Positions 1 to 14,938 are shown, counted from the first letter of the stretch. The stretch is 64,000 nucleotides of DNA from Roseibium sp. TrichSKD4 (GCF_000148725.1 NZ_GL476320.1:289698-353697); one strand, 5' to 3'. Notes: generated from the letters alone by a model not told the origin. Made by a program: numbers and translations.

Positions 1-576
1 GCGTGCCATGTTCTTCACCCGCACGTGCTTGATCATGTCGAGAGCGCCAGATGCGGATTTGGCCAGAACCGGCCCTTCTTCTGGGGCGTGGCGTTCCGTC
101 GTGACCACTGCGTCTGCATCAAGGGCGACAGCTGAGCGCAAAATCGCTCCAACATTATGTGGATCGGTGACCTGATCCAGCGCCAGCACAAGCCGCGCAC
201 CTTTCAAGTGCTCCGGGCCATAAGCGGGTAGGGGATCGGCTTCCAGAATAACACCTTGATGCACCGCATCACGCGTCACCATCTTATCAAGCGCGCGTGG
301 AGCCAGTGTTTCTATGGGCACGTCGACTACAACGTCGCGCTCGGCTAGTCGGCGTTGTGCGTTCTCCGTTGCATAAAGCTTCATCCGCTTTCGTTCGGTA
401 TTTGCGAAGGCTGCTTCCACCGTATGAAGACCATATAGAAGGATAGGGCCTTCCGGTGGCAGTCCGGGGCATCGTGGTGCGGGTTTCTTTGTCCATTTTC
501 CGGCACGCTTATTGTCGCGCGACGGACGATGGGGGCCTGATCGCTTGGAGCCGGCACTTTTCGTATTCTCGGTCAT
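1..576 (-). CDS. rlmB: 23S rRNA 2'-O-methyltransferase, TrmH/SpoU family (partial)
   Basis: The minus-strand frame opens at an ATG at 576 behind a good AGGAG site and runs off the left window edge after 192 codons, so the C-terminal part is missing. Residues 1-40 are a basic, low-complexity tail. Then comes the small substrate-binding domain (LYGLHTVEAAFAN near residue 48), followed by the start of the SPOUT methyltransferase domain (LALDQVTDPHNVGAILRSA near residue 129), which is diagnostic for TrmH-type enzymes. The family member in this genomic place usually methylates G2251 of 23S rRNA. Its position divergent from the tRNA-Tyr/tuf block is common in Hyphomicrobiales. The exact target nucleoside is inferred from family and context. 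Confidence 0.85.
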   Translation of the reverse strand, partial: MTENTKSAGSKRSGPHRPSRDNKRAGKWTKKPAPRCPGLPPEGPILLYGLHTVEAAFANTERKRMKLYATENAQRRLAERDVVVDVPIETLAPRALDKMVTRDAVHQGVILEADPLPAYGPEHLKGARLVLALDQVTDPHNVGAILRSAVALDADAVVTTERHAPEEGPVLAKSASGALDMIKHVRVKNMAR

Positions 577-1004
577 AGCGATCTCCTACTCCCAAATCCA
601 AAAGCTGGAAAGGTGACAGATGGCGATCCAGCCACCCAATACGGACGCCTTTGCCGGTTATCGAATTGATCAGCCGGTTTGAAGCCAGCAGAATCGGGCG
701 TTTTCGTCCGGTTTCACTTTTCCACATCGTGCTGCCCAAGGGGGAACCGAAACGGAATGTGTTGTGAAGAAACGTGACAATATGCGTCCAAAATGGCAGG
801 ATACCGGGACAAATAACAGTGTCTATCGGGCCGGTCGCGCAGTCTCGCGCCAGACCGCTGCATATTTTATGAACTTCTTCGCAAAAACGGCGTTGACACC
901 CAAGGTCCCTATCTGCATAACACGCGCCACGGGATTGCTCGCCCCACCAAGGCGGGCTCTTCGGTAAGCCATCCTGACCGCTTCGGCGTGAAGTAGGAAA
1001 AGAT
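577..1004. other. Intergenic region between rlmB and tRNA-Tyr
   Basis: This 428-base stretch lies between two divergent transcription units. Short open frames on both strands lack ribosome binding sites and recognisable protein sequence, so no gene is called. It holds the rlmB upstream region on the left and the strong promoter for the tRNA/tuf unit at about 893-921. Confidence 0.6.
893..921 (+). promoter_or_regulatory. Probable promoter for tRNA-Tyr/tRNA-Gly/tufA
   Basis: A perfect -35 hexamer TTGACA (893-898) is followed 17 bases later by CATAAC (916-921), which matches four of six -10 positions. Transcription would start near 928, about 77 bases before tRNA-Tyr. This is the best housekeeping promoter match seen upstream of the ribosomal block. 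Confidence 0.6.
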
Positions 1005-1089
1005 GGAGGAGTGCCCGAGTGGCTAAAGGGGGCGGACTGTAAATCCGCTGGCTATGCCTACGTTGGTTCGAATCCAACCTCCTCCACCA
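1005..1089 (+). tRNA. tRNA-Tyr(GUA)
   Basis: The seven-base acceptor stem GGAGGAG (1005-1011) pairs exactly with CTCCTCC (1079-1085), followed by discriminator A and an encoded CCA (1087-1089). The anticodon arm GCGGA-CTGTAAA-TCCGC places GTA in the loop. A long variable arm makes it a class II tRNA, as expected for bacterial tRNA-Tyr. It is the first gene of the tRNA/tuf transcript. Confidence 0.95.
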
Positions 1090-1111
1090 TCTTCCTTTTC
1101 AGGTCCGGTGC

Positions 1112-1185
1112 GCGGGTGTAGCTCAATGGTAGAGCAGCAGCCTTCCAAGCTGACGACGAGGGTTCGATTCCCTTCACCCGCTCCA
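1112..1185 (+). tRNA. tRNA-Gly(UCC)
   Basis: Acceptor strand GCGGGTG (1112-1118) pairs with CACCCGC (1175-1181), then discriminator T and encoded CCA (1183-1185). The anticodon loop contains TCC between the CAGC and GCTG arms. It lies 22 bases after tRNA-Tyr and 165 bases before tufA, so the three are probably co-transcribed. Confidence 0.95.
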
Positions 1186-1350
1186 TCATGGGTGCTGATC
1201 GGAGTATCTGGACGGAAGGCTCTTTCGCTCGGAAAATCCTGACATAAATAATGGGAGACAATTCGCCGTTTGGGGAAACTCATGGGCCGATGCGTGTCCC
1301 GCCGCGAGCCACTATCGATATAACCTCGTATTGGACAGAGAGCGACGCCG

Positions 1351-2541
1351 ATGGCGAAGGAAAAATTTGAGCGCAATAAGCCTCACGTCAACATTGGCAC
1401 GATCGGCCACGTTGACCACGGTAAGACTACGCTGACTGCAGCAATCACGATGACACTTGCTGAGGCAGGTGGTGCAGAAGCTAAGGCTTACGACGAAATT
1501 GACGGTGCTCCTGAAGAGCGTGCACGCGGCATTACGATTTCCACGGCACACGTTGAGTATGAGACGGAAAACCGTCACTACGCTCACGTTGACTGCCCGG
1601 GCCACGCCGACTACGTGAAGAACATGATCACCGGTGCAGCGCAGATGGATGGCGCTATCCTGGTATGTTCTGCAGCAGATGGCCCAATGCCGCAGACCCG
1701 TGAGCACATCCTGCTTGCGCGTCAGGTTGGTGTACCGGCACTTGTCGTGTTCATGAACAAGGTTGACCAGGTCGACGACGAAGAGCTTCTCGAGCTCGTC
1801 GAAATGGAAATCCGTGAGCTTCTGTCTTCTTACGAGTTCCCGGGCGACGACATTCCGATCGTCAAGGGTTCTGCACTTGCAGCAGTTGAGAACCGCGACG
1901 AAGCAATCGGCCGTGGTGCGATCCGTGAGCTGATGTCTCAGGTTGACGAATACATCCCGACCCCTGAGCGTCCGAAGGATCAGCCGTTCCTGATGCCGAT
2001 CGAAGACGTGTTCTCGATCTCTGGTCGTGGAACTGTTGTGACCGGTCGTGTTGAGCGCGGTGTGATCAACGTTGGTGAAGAAGTCGAGATCGTCGGCATC
2101 AAGGACACCGCGAAGACCACAGTTACCGGCGTTGAAATGTTCCGCAAGCTGCTTGATAGCGGTGAAGCAGGCGACAACATCGGCGCACTGATCCGCGGCG
2201 TTGCTCGCGAAGAAGTTGAGCGTGGCCAGGTACTTTGTAAGCCGGGTTCTGTTACCCCGCACACGAAGTTCAAGGCTGAGGCTTACATCCTTACGAAGGA
2301 AGAGGGTGGCCGTCATACGCCGTTCTTCACCAACTACCGTCCTCAGTTCTACTTCCGTACGACTGACGTGACCGGTGTTGTGTCTCTTCCGGAAGGCACT
2401 GAAATGGTGATGCCGGGCGACAACGTCTCTGTTGACGTTGAGCTGATCGTTCCGATCGCCATGGAAGATGGTCTGCGCTTCGCGATCCGCGAAGGTGGCC
2501 GGACCGTCGGCGCTGGCGTCGTCGCTTCCATCACTGAATAA
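1351..2541 (+). CDS. tufA: Elongation factor Tu, copy 1
   Basis: This 396-residue GTPase delivers aminoacyl-tRNA to the ribosome. The P-loop GHVDHGKT is at residues 19-26, switch [10 protein letters not shown] is near 81, and the NKVD guanine-specificity motif is near 136. Domains II and III complete the protein. It is preceded by tRNA-Tyr and tRNA-Gly and followed by tRNA-Trp and secE, as in the tRNA-tufB arrangement of enterobacteria. The start has a GAGAG site nine bases upstream. The coding sequence appears identical at the nucleotide level to the second copy at 18797-19987, while the flanks differ. Confidence 0.98.
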   Translation: MAKEKFERNKPHVNIGTIGHVDHGKTTLTAAITMTLAEAGGAEAKAYDEIDGAPEERARGITISTAHVEYETENRHYAHVDCPGHADYVKNMITGAAQMDGAILVCSAADGPMPQTREHILLARQVGVPALVVFMNKVDQVDDEELLELVEMEIRELLSSYEFPGDDIPIVKGSALAAVENRDEAIGRGAIRELMSQVDEYIPTPERPKDQPFLMPIEDVFSISGRGTVVTGRVERGVINVGEEVEIVGIKDTAKTTVTGVEMFRKLLDSGEAGDNIGALIRGVAREEVERGQVLCKPGSVTPHTKFKAEAYILTKEEGGRHTPFFTNYRPQFYFRTTDVTGVVSLPEGTEMVMPGDNVSVDVELIVPIAMEDGLRFAIREGGRTVGAGVVASITE

Positions 2542-2549
2542 GTGATTTT

Positions 2550-2581
2550 ATCCACCGGGCCTGTTACCCGGTCCGGTGGAT
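2550..2581 (+). terminator. Hairpin after tufA (possible weak terminator)
   Basis: ATCCACCGG (2550-2558) pairs perfectly with CCGGTGGAT (2573-2581). Only a broken run of T follows (CTTCCTTGTT), so it may terminate partially or mark a processing site before tRNA-Trp. Function is inferred. Confidence 0.45.
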
Positions 2582-2653
2582 CTTCCTTGTTGGGGCTTGA
2601 ATTTTCAAAACCTGGCAAGTATCAGGAGCAAGGCTGACTAGTCAGCATCATGA

Positions 2654-2729
<76 letters not shown>

Positions 2730-2835
2730 TATTTGCTCTTGAAAGCAAACCCCCGAGGGGTTACATAGAGACCTCGGGTGAGGCGCGCGAACGATGAGTC
2801 GCGCGCCCACTCGTATTTAACAGACCGGAATCGGA

Positions 2836-3027
2836 ATGGCGAAGACCAATCCCCTTACTTTCATTCAGCAGGTTCGGTCCGAGGTGGCGAAAGTCACTTG
2901 GCCGACACGTCGGGAAACGGCAGTGACCACCGTCATGGTGTTCATCATGGTTGTTATTGCGTCGATTTTCTTCCTGCTTGCCGATCAGCTGATGGGCTGG
3001 GGTATCGGCTGGATGCTTGGTGTTTAA
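2836..3027 (+). CDS. secE: Preprotein translocase subunit SecE
   Basis: A 63-residue protein whose amphipathic N-terminal helix carries the family motif EVAKVTWPTRRE (residues 16-27). A single transmembrane segment covers about residues 33-58. This is the short, one-helix SecE typical of alphaproteobacteria; the enterobacterial protein has three helices. It stabilises SecY in the SecYEG channel. It lies between tRNA-Trp and nusG, as in most bacteria. Confidence 0.96.
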   Translation: MAKTNPLTFIQQVRSEVAKVTWPTRRETAVTTVMVFIMVVIASIFFLLADQLMGWGIGWMLGV

Positions 3028-3093
3028 GGTCGGCTCGCTGTAAAAGCGCCGCTGGGAACGCTCAGAAAAGAACAAGAAACGGAACTGAAAAAC

Positions 3094-3627
3094 ATGGCCA
3101 AGCGCTGGTACATTGTGCACGCCTATTCGAATTTCGAGAAAAAGGTCGCCGAGTCCATCCGCGAAAAGGCCGAGCAAAAAGGTCTTTCGGACCTCTTTGA
3201 AGAAATTCTTGTTCCGATGGAAAAGGTCACCGAAGTGCGCCGCGGCCGCAAGGTTGAAGCAGAGCGCAAATTCTTCCCGGGCTATGTTCTTGTGAAGATG
3301 GATATGACCAATGAGGCGTTTCACCTGATCAAGGACACTCCGAAGGTCACCGGCTTCCTTGGTGCGGATCAAAAACCGATCCCGATCCCGGAGCGCGAGG
3401 CGCTTCAGATCATCAATCAGGTGCAGGAAGGCGTTGATCGTCCGAAGCCGTCCGTCACCTTTGAAGTTGGTGAGCAGGTTCGTGTCTCCGATGGTCCGTT
3501 CGCGTCCTTCTCCGGTCTCGTTGAAGAGGTTGATGACGAGCGTGCTCGCTTGAAGGTGGCTGTGTCTATCTTTGGCCGTGCGACCCCGGTTGAATTGGAA
3601 TTCGGTCAGGTTGACAAGCTCGCCTGA
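3094..3627 (+). CDS. nusG: Transcription termination/antitermination factor NusG
   Basis: A 177-residue protein with an N-terminal NGN domain (starts [20 protein letters not shown], including the RWYIVH strand) and a C-terminal KOW domain near residues 125-177 ([18 protein letters not shown]). It binds the RNA polymerase clamp helices and links to Rho or ribosomal S10. It lies 66 bases after secE and 155 bases before rplK. Confidence 0.97.
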   Translation: MAKRWYIVHAYSNFEKKVAESIREKAEQKGLSDLFEEILVPMEKVTEVRRGRKVEAERKFFPGYVLVKMDMTNEAFHLIKDTPKVTGFLGADQKPIPIPEREALQIINQVQEGVDRPKPSVTFEVGEQVRVSDGPFASFSGLVEEVDDERARLKVAVSIFGRATPVELEFGQVDKLA

Positions 3628-3782
3628 CTGTTGGCTGCTACGGTAGCTATCGTGCCTGTTCCGTTAAGGGCAGGGTAACTGGTGGCAGATTGGTTCGCTC
3701 TTCGCCGAGTGGACGGAAGATCACACCACCGCCTCCCGCAAAACTGGTGAGCCATCGCCAGTTTGCTTGAATGGAGATCATC

Positions 3783-4211
3783 ATGGCGAAAAAAATTGAA
3801 GGCTTCCTGAAGCTTCAGGTGCCGGCTGGGTCCGCGACCCCGTCTCCTCCAATCGGTCCTGCGCTGGGTCAGCGCGGTCTGAATATCATGGAATTCTGTA
3901 AAGCGTTCAACGCACAGACCCAGGATGTCGAGAAGGGCGCACCTTGCCCGACCGTGATCACATACTTCACCGACAAGTCTTTCACATTCGAAGTGAAGAC
4001 TGCACCGGTTTCCTTCTTCCTGAAGAAGGCTGCAAAGCTTCAAAAGGGTTCACAGACCCCTGGTCGCGGTACTGTCGGTTCCGTTTCCAAGGCTCAGGTC
4101 AAGGAAATTGCAGAAGCGAAAATGAAGGACCTGAACGCCAACGACATCGACGCAGCAATGCTGATGGTTGAAGGCTCCGCCCGGTCCATGGGCCTCGAGG
4201 TGACGGAGTAA
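3783..4211 (+). CDS. rplK: 50S ribosomal protein L11
   Basis: 142 residues starting [12 protein letters not shown]. The proline-rich N-terminal motif [15 protein letters not shown] (about residues 16-31) binds the GTPase-associated centre of 23S rRNA and is the site of PrmA methylation in the family. An in-frame ATG four codons upstream (3771) would leave the GGAG site inside the gene, so 3783 is chosen. First gene of rplK-rplA, with rplA five bases downstream. Confidence 0.97.
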   Translation: MAKKIEGFLKLQVPAGSATPSPPIGPALGQRGLNIMEFCKAFNAQTQDVEKGAPCPTVITYFTDKSFTFEVKTAPVSFFLKKAAKLQKGSQTPGRGTVGSVSKAQVKEIAEAKMKDLNANDIDAAMLMVEGSARSMGLEVTE

Positions 4212-4215
4212 GATC

Positions 4216-4911
4216 ATGGCGAAGATCGGAAAGCGTATCACAGAAGCCCGTGAGGGCATCGACCGCAACAAGACCTACGCGCTTGATGAAGCGCTGGGTC
4301 TTTTGAAAGGTCGCTCCAAGGTCAAGTTCGACGAGACCATTGAAGTTGCCATCAACCTCGGTGTTGACCCACGTCACGCTGACCAGATGGTCCGTGGCGT
4401 CTGCGTTCTGCCGAACGGTACAGGCAAAAACGTCAAGGTTGCCGTGTTCGCACGTGGCGACAAGGCAGAAGAAGCCAAGGCTGCCGGTGCTGACATCGTT
4501 GGTGCTGAAGAGCTGGTCCAGGAAGTTCAGGGTGGAAACATCGACTTCGATACCGTCATTGCTACTCCGGACATGATGCCGCTCGTTGGTCGTCTTGGTA
4601 AGGTTCTCGGCCCGCGCGGCATGATGCCGAACCCGAAGGTCGGAACCGTTACTCCGGACGTTGCCAAGGCAATCAACGACGCCAAGGGCGGTGCTGTTCA
4701 GTTCCGCGTTGAAAAGGCGGGTATCGTTCATGCTGGTATCGGCAAGGCGTCTTTTTCTGAAGACGCTCTGCAACAGAACATCAAGGCTTTCGTCGACGCA
4801 GTTCAAAAAGCCAAGCCAACCGGCGCCAAGGGCACTTACATGAAGCGCATTGCCGTTTCATCCACAATGGGCCCGGGCGTGAAGGTCGATCTGGCCAGCG
4901 TTGCTGAATAA
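4216..4911 (+). CDS. rplA: 50S ribosomal protein L1
   Basis: 231 residues with the L1 signature (about 120-140, containing [20 protein letters not shown]). It forms the L1 stalk and in many bacteria represses its own operon by binding the leader. The GGAG site overlaps the end of rplK, indicating translational coupling. Confidence 0.97.
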   Translation: MAKIGKRITEAREGIDRNKTYALDEALGLLKGRSKVKFDETIEVAINLGVDPRHADQMVRGVCVLPNGTGKNVKVAVFARGDKAEEAKAAGADIVGAEELVQEVQGGNIDFDTVIATPDMMPLVGRLGKVLGPRGMMPNPKVGTVTPDVAKAINDAKGGAVQFRVEKAGIVHAGIGKASFSEDALQQNIKAFVDAVQKAKPTGAKGTYMKRIAVSSTMGPGVKVDLASVAE

Positions 4912-5220
4912 TCCGGTCTGACCGGAGAACAAGTTTCAGTTGGGTAGCCGACTGATTGATTTGGCGGTTCGCCGCCAAGTCACCCTGTCCGAGACTGCAG
5001 GTGCCGGGAAACCGGTTTAAGCTTATTCAGGCCTGCATAGATGGGTTAGAACCGAATTTCCCGCTTGGGCGGATAACCGGTTCGAACCAGGCCTTGCCGC
5101 GCAGCCTGCGTGTGCGAGGGGACAGGACCCTGAGCGTCGTTGCAGGCGTTCCCGGGTTCGGGAAACCTGCTGCGGCAAAGGCAAACCGATGACGGAAACG
5201 TTATCAACTGGAGAAGGCAA
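4912..5220 (+). promoter_or_regulatory. rplJL leader region with stable hairpins
   Basis: The 309 bases between rplA and rplJ hold no convincing gene. A seven-pair hairpin with a TTCG tetraloop (TTGGCGG at 4961-4967, CCGCCAA at 4972-4978) is followed by further GC-rich inverted segments at about 5003-5035 and 5145-5170. In many bacteria this leader binds the L10-(L7/L12) complex and represses rplJL translation. That role is inferred from position, and the L10-binding kink-turn was not proved. Confidence 0.5.
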
Positions 5221-5739
5221 GTGGAAAGAGCGGAAAAGCACGAGTTCGTGACGTCTCTCAACGCTGAGTTGGCTGACACCGGCGTTGTAGTCGTTGCGCA
5301 CTATGCAGGTCTTTCAGTTTCCCAGATGACTGCACTACGGTCTTCTGTTCGTGAAGCTGGCGGCACTGTGAAAGTCGCGAAAAACCGCCTTGTGAAACTT
5401 GCCCTTCAAGGCACGGAACTGGAGCACATTGCTGACCTTTTCCAGGGCCCGACCGCCCTCGTCTATTCCGAGGATCCGGTTGCAGCCCCGAAAGCAGCTG
5501 TGAACTTCGCCAAGGCAAACGAGAAGTTTGAAATCCTTGGTGGCGCTCTTGGTTCCACAAACCTGAACGCGGACGGGGTTAAATCCCTGGCCACCATGCC
5601 GTCTCTGGACGAGCTGCGTGGCAAGCTGGTTGGTCTCATCCAGACCCCGGCTTCCCGGATCGCTCAGGTTGTCAACGCGCCGGCCGGGCAGCTTGCTCGC
5701 GTCTTCAACGCGTACGCCGAGAAGGACAAGGCCGCATAA
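5221..5739 (+). CDS. rplJ: 50S ribosomal protein L10
   Basis: 172 residues if it starts at the GTG at 5221 (protein begins with an initiator, then [13 protein letters not shown]). This matches the family N-terminus and sits behind a GGAGAAGG site; a longer in-frame extension into the leader has no such support. L10 forms the base of the L7/L12 stalk. Its C-terminal helix (about residues 135-172) carries the L7/L12 dimers encoded by the next gene. Confidence 0.95.
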   Translation: MERAEKHEFVTSLNAELADTGVVVVAHYAGLSVSQMTALRSSVREAGGTVKVAKNRLVKLALQGTELEHIADLFQGPTALVYSEDPVAAPKAAVNFAKANEKFEILGGALGSTNLNADGVKSLATMPSLDELRGKLVGLIQTPASRIAQVVNAPAGQLARVFNAYAEKDKAA

Positions 5740-5799
5740 GGCGACCGAAACACTGTCATACAAAACCAACTTACTGGTTCGAACTAAAGGTACTGAAAA

Positions 5800-6177
5800 A
5801 TGGCTGATCTCGAAAAGCTCGTAGAAGAACTGTCCACACTGACTGTTATGGAAGCAGCTGAACTGTCCAAGCTTCTGGAAGAGAAGTGGGGCGTTTCCGC
5901 TGCTGCTCCTGTTGCTGTTGCTGCTGTTGCAGGCGGCGCTGATGCAGGTGCTGCTGCTGAAGAAAAGACTGAATTTGACGTTGTTCTGGCTTCTGCTGGC
6001 GACAAGAAAATCAACGTCATCAAGGAAGTACGCGCAATCACTGGTCTTGGCCTGAAAGAAGCCAAGGAACTCGTTGAGTCCGCTCCGAAGGCAGTCAAGG
6101 AAGCAGTTTCCAAGGACGAAGCTGAAGAGCTGAAGAAGAAGCTTGAAGAAGCTGGCGCTTCCGTAGAGCTGAAGTAA
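5800..6177 (+). CDS. rplL: 50S ribosomal protein L7/L12
   Basis: 125 residues. The N-terminal dimerisation domain (1-30) is joined by an Ala/Val/Gly-rich flexible hinge (about 33-55) to a C-terminal domain with the factor-binding motif [20 protein letters not shown]. It is strongly acidic, as in the family. Placed 60 bases after rplJ. Confidence 0.97.
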   Translation: MADLEKLVEELSTLTVMEAAELSKLLEEKWGVSAAAPVAVAAVAGGADAGAAAEEKTEFDVVLASAGDKKINVIKEVRAITGLGLKEAKELVESAPKAVKEAVSKDEAEELKKKLEEAGASVELK

Positions 6178-6198
6178 TCAGGGCTTAAAGCCCTATAG

Positions 6199-6224
6199 AC
6201 GGTCCCGGTCTCCGGGGCCGTTTT
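6199..6224 (+). terminator. Hairpin between rplL and rpoB (attenuator-like)
   Basis: ACGGTCCCGG (6199-6208) pairs over ten positions, one of them T-G, with CCGGGGCCGT (6212-6221) around a three-base loop, followed by only three further T residues. It resembles the partial terminator known in the rplL-rpoB gap of other proteobacteria, which lowers rpoBC transcription relative to rplJL. The remaining bases to 6442 show no gene. Confidence 0.55.
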
Positions 6225-6442
6225 CTGGCCCCGGCGGGTTTTCCCGTGTCCGGGGCTAAAGTCCCACTGGAGCACAGTGATGCCAAACTAGGTTTCAACG
6301 TGCCCTGGTCCCCATAGACCGGTCAGCCAAAAGTCTGGTTGATCAATTTTGGGGGACGGTTTTCCGAAGCGCCTGGATGAGGTTCATCCGATGACAAGGG
6401 GCGTTTCGGGAAGCCGTTACCCGGCCGATACGAGGAGCGACA

Positions 6443-10582
<4,140 letters not shown>

Positions 10583-10683
10583 TCCGGAAATTATGACAAA
10601 GACCGATTTGAGACTTGCAGAACGGGTTGAGGGAAGGGTGCCAGTCGGCATTCTTCCGACCCCTGCAGTGAAGGAGATGGACC

Positions 10684-13600
10684 ATGAATCATGAGGTCAT
10701 GAACCTGTTTAACCAACAGGCTCCGACGCAGACCTTCGATAATATCCGGATCTCGCTTGCGAGCCCGGAAAAGATCATGTCCTGGTCGTTTGGCGAAATC
10801 AAAAAGCCAGAGACCATCAACTACCGTACGTTCAAGCCTGAACGGGATGGTCTGTTCTGCGCGCGCATCTTTGGCCCGATCAAGGACTACGAATGTCTTT
10901 GCGGCAAATATAAGCGCATGAAATACAAAGGCGTTATCTGTGAGAAGTGTGGCGTTGAAGTCACCTTGTCTCGTGTGCGCCGTGAACGCATGGGCCACAT
11001 TGAACTGGCTGCGCCGGTTGCGCACATCTGGTTCCTGAAGTCCCTGCCAAGCCGTATCGGCCTTCTGCTCGACATGACGCTGAAGGATCTGGAACGCGTT
11101 CTCTACTTCGAGAATTATGTGGTTCTGGAGCCGGGTCTTACGCCGCTGAAGCAACACCAGCTTCTGTCGGAAGAAGACTACATCGCAGCTCAGGACGAGT
11201 ATGGCGAAGACGCATTCACCGCCATGATCGGCGCTGAAGCGATCCGCGAAATCATGATGTCCATGGATCTGGAGCGCATCAGCGAACAGCTCCGTCAGGA
11301 AATCGCGGAAGCCACAACCGAGCTGAAGCCGAAGAAGCTGGCCAAGCGCCTGAAGGTCATTGAGGCATTTATCGAATCCGGCAATCGTCCGGAATGGATG
11401 ATCATGACCGTTGTTCCGGTTATTCCGCCGGACCTGCGTCCGCTGGTTCCGCTTGATGGTGGCCGGTTTGCGACTTCCGATTTGAACGATCTGTATCGCC
11501 GCGTGATCAACCGGAACAACCGTCTGCGCCGCCTGATGGAATTGCGCGCTCCGGACATCATCATCCGGAACGAAAAGCGTATGCTTCAGGAGTCTGTTGA
11601 CGCCCTGTTTGACAACGGTCGTCGTGGCCGCGTCATCACCGGTGCCAACAAGCGTCCGCTGAAGTCGCTGTCTGACATGCTGAAAGGCAAGCAGGGCCGC
11701 TTCCGTCAGAACCTTCTTGGTAAGCGCGTCGACTATTCTGGTCGTTCGGTTATCACCGTGGGTCCTGAGCTTAAGCTACACCAGTGTGGCCTGCCGAAGA
11801 AGATGGCGCTTGAGCTGTTCAAGCCGTTCATCTACTCCCGTCTTGATGCGAAAGGGTTCTCCTCAACCGTCAAGCAGGCCAAGAAGCTGGTGGAGAAAGA
11901 GCGTCCGGAAGTCTGGGATATCCTTGACGAGGTGATCCGTGAGCACCCGGTTCTCTTGAACCGCGCGCCTACGCTTCACCGTCTTGGCATCCAGGCGTTC
12001 GAACCGACCCTGATTGAAGGCAAGGCGATCCAGCTACACCCGCTCGTCTGTTCGGCGTTTAACGCTGACTTTGACGGCGACCAGATGGCTGTTCACGTCC
12101 CGCTCTCGTTGGAAGCCCAGCTGGAAGCGCGGACGCTGATGATGTCCACAAACAACATTCTGCACCCGGCTAACGGTGGTCCGATCATCGTTCCGTCGCA
12201 GGATATCGTTCTTGGTCTCTACTATCTGTCGATCATGGCAGAGAAAGAGCCGGGCGAGGGCATGGCCTTCGGTGATATTGGTGAAATCCATCACGCTCTG
12301 GCTAACAACGTCATTACGCTGCACACCAAGATCAAGGGTCGTTTCAAGACTGTTGATGAGCATGGCAACGAAGTCTGTCAGATCGTAGAGACGACTCCGG
12401 GCCGGATGCTGATTGGTGAGCTGCTGCCGAAGCACTTTGAAGTGCCTTATGACGTGTGCAACAAGCTGATGACCAAGAAGGATATCTCCAAGATGATCGA
12501 CACGGTTTACCGTGCGTGCGGTCAAAAGGAGACGGTTATCTTCTGTGACCAGATCATGGGTCTCGGCTTCAAGAACGCATGTAACGCCGGTATTTCGTTC
12601 GGTATGGACGACATGGTTATCCCGGACACCAAACAGAAGCTGGTTTCCGATACATCAGCCATGGCGACCGAATACGAGCAACAGTACAACGATGGTCTGA
12701 TCACTCAGGGCGAGAAATACAACAAGGTTGTTGACGCCTGGGCGAAGTGTACCGACCGTGTTGCTGACGAGATGATGAAGCGGATTCAGGCGGTGGAATT
12801 CGACGAAGAATCCGGTCGCCAGAAGCAGATGAACTCAGTGTACATGATGTCCCACTCCGGGGCGCGTGGTTCACCACAGCAGATGAAGCAGCTGGCTGGT
12901 ATGCGTGGTCTGATGGCCAAGCCGTCCGGTGAGATCATCGAAAACCCGATTATCTCGAACTTCAAGGAAGGCCTGTCGGTTCTGGAGTACTTCAACTCCA
13001 CGCACGGCGCCCGTAAGGGTCTGGCTGACACCGCTTTGAAGACAGCGAACTCTGGTTACCTGACCCGCCGTCTCGTGGACGTTGCGCAGGATTCCATCAT
13101 CCTTGAACCGGATTGTGGATCAGAGCGTGGCATCACAGTGGCGCCAATCGTTGATGCCGGTAACGTCATCGCCTCTCTGGGCATGCGCGTTCTGGGTCGT
13201 ACGACCGCTGAAGACGTTTACAATCACCAGACCGGTGAAGTGATCGTTCCGAAGGGGCATTTGATCGACGAGAAGGACGTTGAAGTCATCGAGGCCGCCA
13301 AGGTTCAGCAGATCAAGATCCGTTCGGTTCTGACCTGTGAGACCGAGACCGGTGTGTGTGCGACCTGTTACGGTCGTGACCTTGCACGCGGTACGCCTGT
13401 GAACATGGGTGAGGCTGTTGGCGTTATCGCTGCTCAGTCCATCGGTGAGCCGGGCACTCAGCTGACCATGCGGACGTTCCACATTGGTGGTACGGCGCAG
13501 GTTGTCGATAGTTCGTTCATCGAGTCCAACGTTGACGGCCGGGTGAAGATCCGCAATCGGAGCGTCCAGCGCGACTCCGACGGCAATCTCATCGCCATGG

Positions 13601-14889
13601 TTCGGAACATGTCCATCGTTGTTCTCGACAGCGATGACAACGAGCGTGCAGTTCACCGCGTCACTTACGGCTCCAAGCTGCATGTGGACGACGGCGACAC
13701 GGTCAAGCGCGGACAGCGGATTGCTGAATGGGATCCTTACACCCGTCCAATGCTTGCAGATGTCGATGGTGTCGTGGACTTTGAAGACCTTACTGACGGT
13801 GTTTCCATTCAGGAAACCGCTGATGAGGCAACCGGTATCACCAAGCGTGTCGTCATCGATTGGCGGTCCTCGCAACGTGGTGCTGACCTCAAGCCGGCGA
13901 TTGTCATCAAGGGTGCAAAGGGTGCAGTGTCCAAGACGCAGCGTGGCTCCGATGCGCGCCTGTTGTTGTCGGTCGATGCGATTCTCTCGGTGCAGCCGGG
14001 TGCATCTGTCAAGGCAGGTGACGTGTTGGCGCGTATTCCTCTGGAAAGCGCGAAGACGAAAGACATCACCGGTGGTCTGCCGCGTGTTGCTGAACTCTTC
14101 GAGGCGCGTCGTCCGAAGGATCACGCAATCATCGCCGAGATCTCCGGTACCATCCGGTTTGGTCGGGACTACAAGAACAAGCGTCGGATCATCATCGATC
14201 CGTCGGAAGAGGGCATGGAGCCGGTCGAGTACCTCATCCCGAAAGGCAAGCATTTCCACCTTCAGGAAGGCGATGCAATTGAAAAGGGTGAGTACATCCT
14301 CGACGGTAACCCGGCACCGCATGACATTCTGGCCGTTAAGGGCGTGGAAGCACTTGCTGCATACCTCGTCAACGAAATCCAGGAAGTCTATCGACTGCAG
14401 GGCGTGACCATCAACGACAAGCACATCGAGGTGATTGTTCGCCAGATGCTGCAAAAAGTTGAGATCACGGATCCGGGCGAGACGGAGTTCTTTTCGGGCG
14501 AGCAGATCGACCGTATCGACTTCGAGGAAGCCAACCAGAGAGCGATCGACAATGCGCGCGATCCGGCCAAGGGCAACCCGGTTCTTCTCGGGATCACCAA
14601 GGCATCGCTGCAAACCCGCTCGTTCTTCTCGGCTGCATCGTTCCAGGAGACAACCCGCGTTCTCACCGAAGCTGCAGTGGGCGGCAAGATCGATCCGCTG
14701 GTCGGCCTCAAGGAGAACGTTATCGTTGGTCGCCTGATCCCGGCTGGTACAGGCGGGGTGATGAAGCGCATCCGTCAGGTTGCAAGCCATCGCGACGACC
14801 TTATCCAGGAAGCCCAACGTCAGGACTCAGCCCAAAGCGCTGCTTCCGCAGACGGCCTTCTGGAAGATATGAGTGGCGCTGCCGAATAA
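10684..14889 (+). CDS. rpoC: DNA-directed RNA polymerase subunit beta'
   Basis: 1401 residues. The N-terminal zinc site is formed by the CLCGKY and CEKCG cysteines near residues 71-89. The Mg-binding catalytic motif [12 protein letters not shown] is near 460. The second zinc site ([13 protein letters not shown]) is near 885. The start has an AAGGAG site seven bases before the ATG. A strong terminator follows at 14915. Confidence 0.99.
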   Translation: MNHEVMNLFNQQAPTQTFDNIRISLASPEKIMSWSFGEIKKPETINYRTFKPERDGLFCARIFGPIKDYECLCGKYKRMKYKGVICEKCGVEVTLSRVRRERMGHIELAAPVAHIWFLKSLPSRIGLLLDMTLKDLERVLYFENYVVLEPGLTPLKQHQLLSEEDYIAAQDEYGEDAFTAMIGAEAIREIMMSMDLERISEQLRQEIAEATTELKPKKLAKRLKVIEAFIESGNRPEWMIMTVVPVIPPDLRPLVPLDGGRFATSDLNDLYRRVINRNNRLRRLMELRAPDIIIRNEKRMLQESVDALFDNGRRGRVITGANKRPLKSLSDMLKGKQGRFRQNLLGKRVDYSGRSVITVGPELKLHQCGLPKKMALELFKPFIYSRLDAKGFSSTVKQAKKLVEKERPEVWDILDEVIREHPVLLNRAPTLHRLGIQAFEPTLIEGKAIQLHPLVCSAFNADFDGDQMAVHVPLSLEAQLEARTLMMSTNNILHPANGGPIIVPSQDIVLGLYYLSIMAEKEPGEGMAFGDIGEIHHALANNVITLHTKIKGRFKTVDEHGNEVCQIVETTPGRMLIGELLPKHFEVPYDVCNKLMTKKDISKMIDTVYRACGQKETVIFCDQIMGLGFKNACNAGISFGMDDMVIPDTKQKLVSDTSAMATEYEQQYNDGLITQGEKYNKVVDAWAKCTDRVADEMMKRIQAVEFDEESGRQKQMNSVYMMSHSGARGSPQQMKQLAGMRGLMAKPSGEIIENPIISNFKEGLSVLEYFNSTHGARKGLADTALKTANSGYLTRRLVDVAQDSIILEPDCGSERGITVAPIVDAGNVIASLGMRVLGRTTAEDVYNHQTGEVIVPKGHLIDEKDVEVIEAAKVQQIKIRSVLTCETETGVCATCYGRDLARGTPVNMGEAVGVIAAQSIGEPGTQLTMRTFHIGGTAQVVDSSFIESNVDGRVKIRNRSVQRDSDGNLIAMVRNMSIVVLDSDDNERAVHRVTYGSKLHVDDGDTVKRGQRIAEWDPYTRPMLADVDGVVDFEDLTDGVSIQETADEATGITKRVVIDWRSSQRGADLKPAIVIKGAKGAVSKTQRGSDARLLLSVDAILSVQPGASVKAGDVLARIPLESAKTKDITGGLPRVAELFEARRPKDHAIIAEISGTIRFGRDYKNKRRIIIDPSEEGMEPVEYLIPKGKHFHLQEGDAIEKGEYILDGNPAPHDILAVKGVEALAAYLVNEIQEVYRLQGVTINDKHIEVIVRQMLQKVEITDPGETEFFSGEQIDRIDFEEANQRAIDNARDPAKGNPVLLGITKASLQTRSFFSAASFQETTRVLTEAAVGGKIDPLVGLKENVIVGRLIPAGTGGVMKRIRQVASHRDDLIQEAQRQDSAQSAASADGLLEDMSGAAE

Positions 14890-14914
14890 GGCCTTGCCCG
14901 TTTAATGACCTATC

Positions 14915-14938
14915 AAAGGCCGCCTCCGGGCGGCCTTT
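14915..14938 (+). terminator. Rho-independent terminator after rpoC
   Basis: AAAGGCCGCC (14915-14924) pairs perfectly with GGCGGCCTTT (14929-14938) around a TCCG loop. The T tract is short, but the A-stem-T layout is that of a bidirectional terminator. It ends the rif unit 26 bases after the rpoC stop. Confidence 0.75.

Noticed and set aside
1312-2316. Long minus-strand open frame opposite tuf (and its twin at 18776-19762)
   Set aside because: A codon-bias shadow of tuf; both twins exist only because the tuf genes are identical.
13120-14817. 565-codon minus-strand open frame opposite rpoC
   Set aside because: Shadow of rpoC with biased composition and no start signal; similar shadows oppose rpoB, fusA and the rpsG-fusA region.
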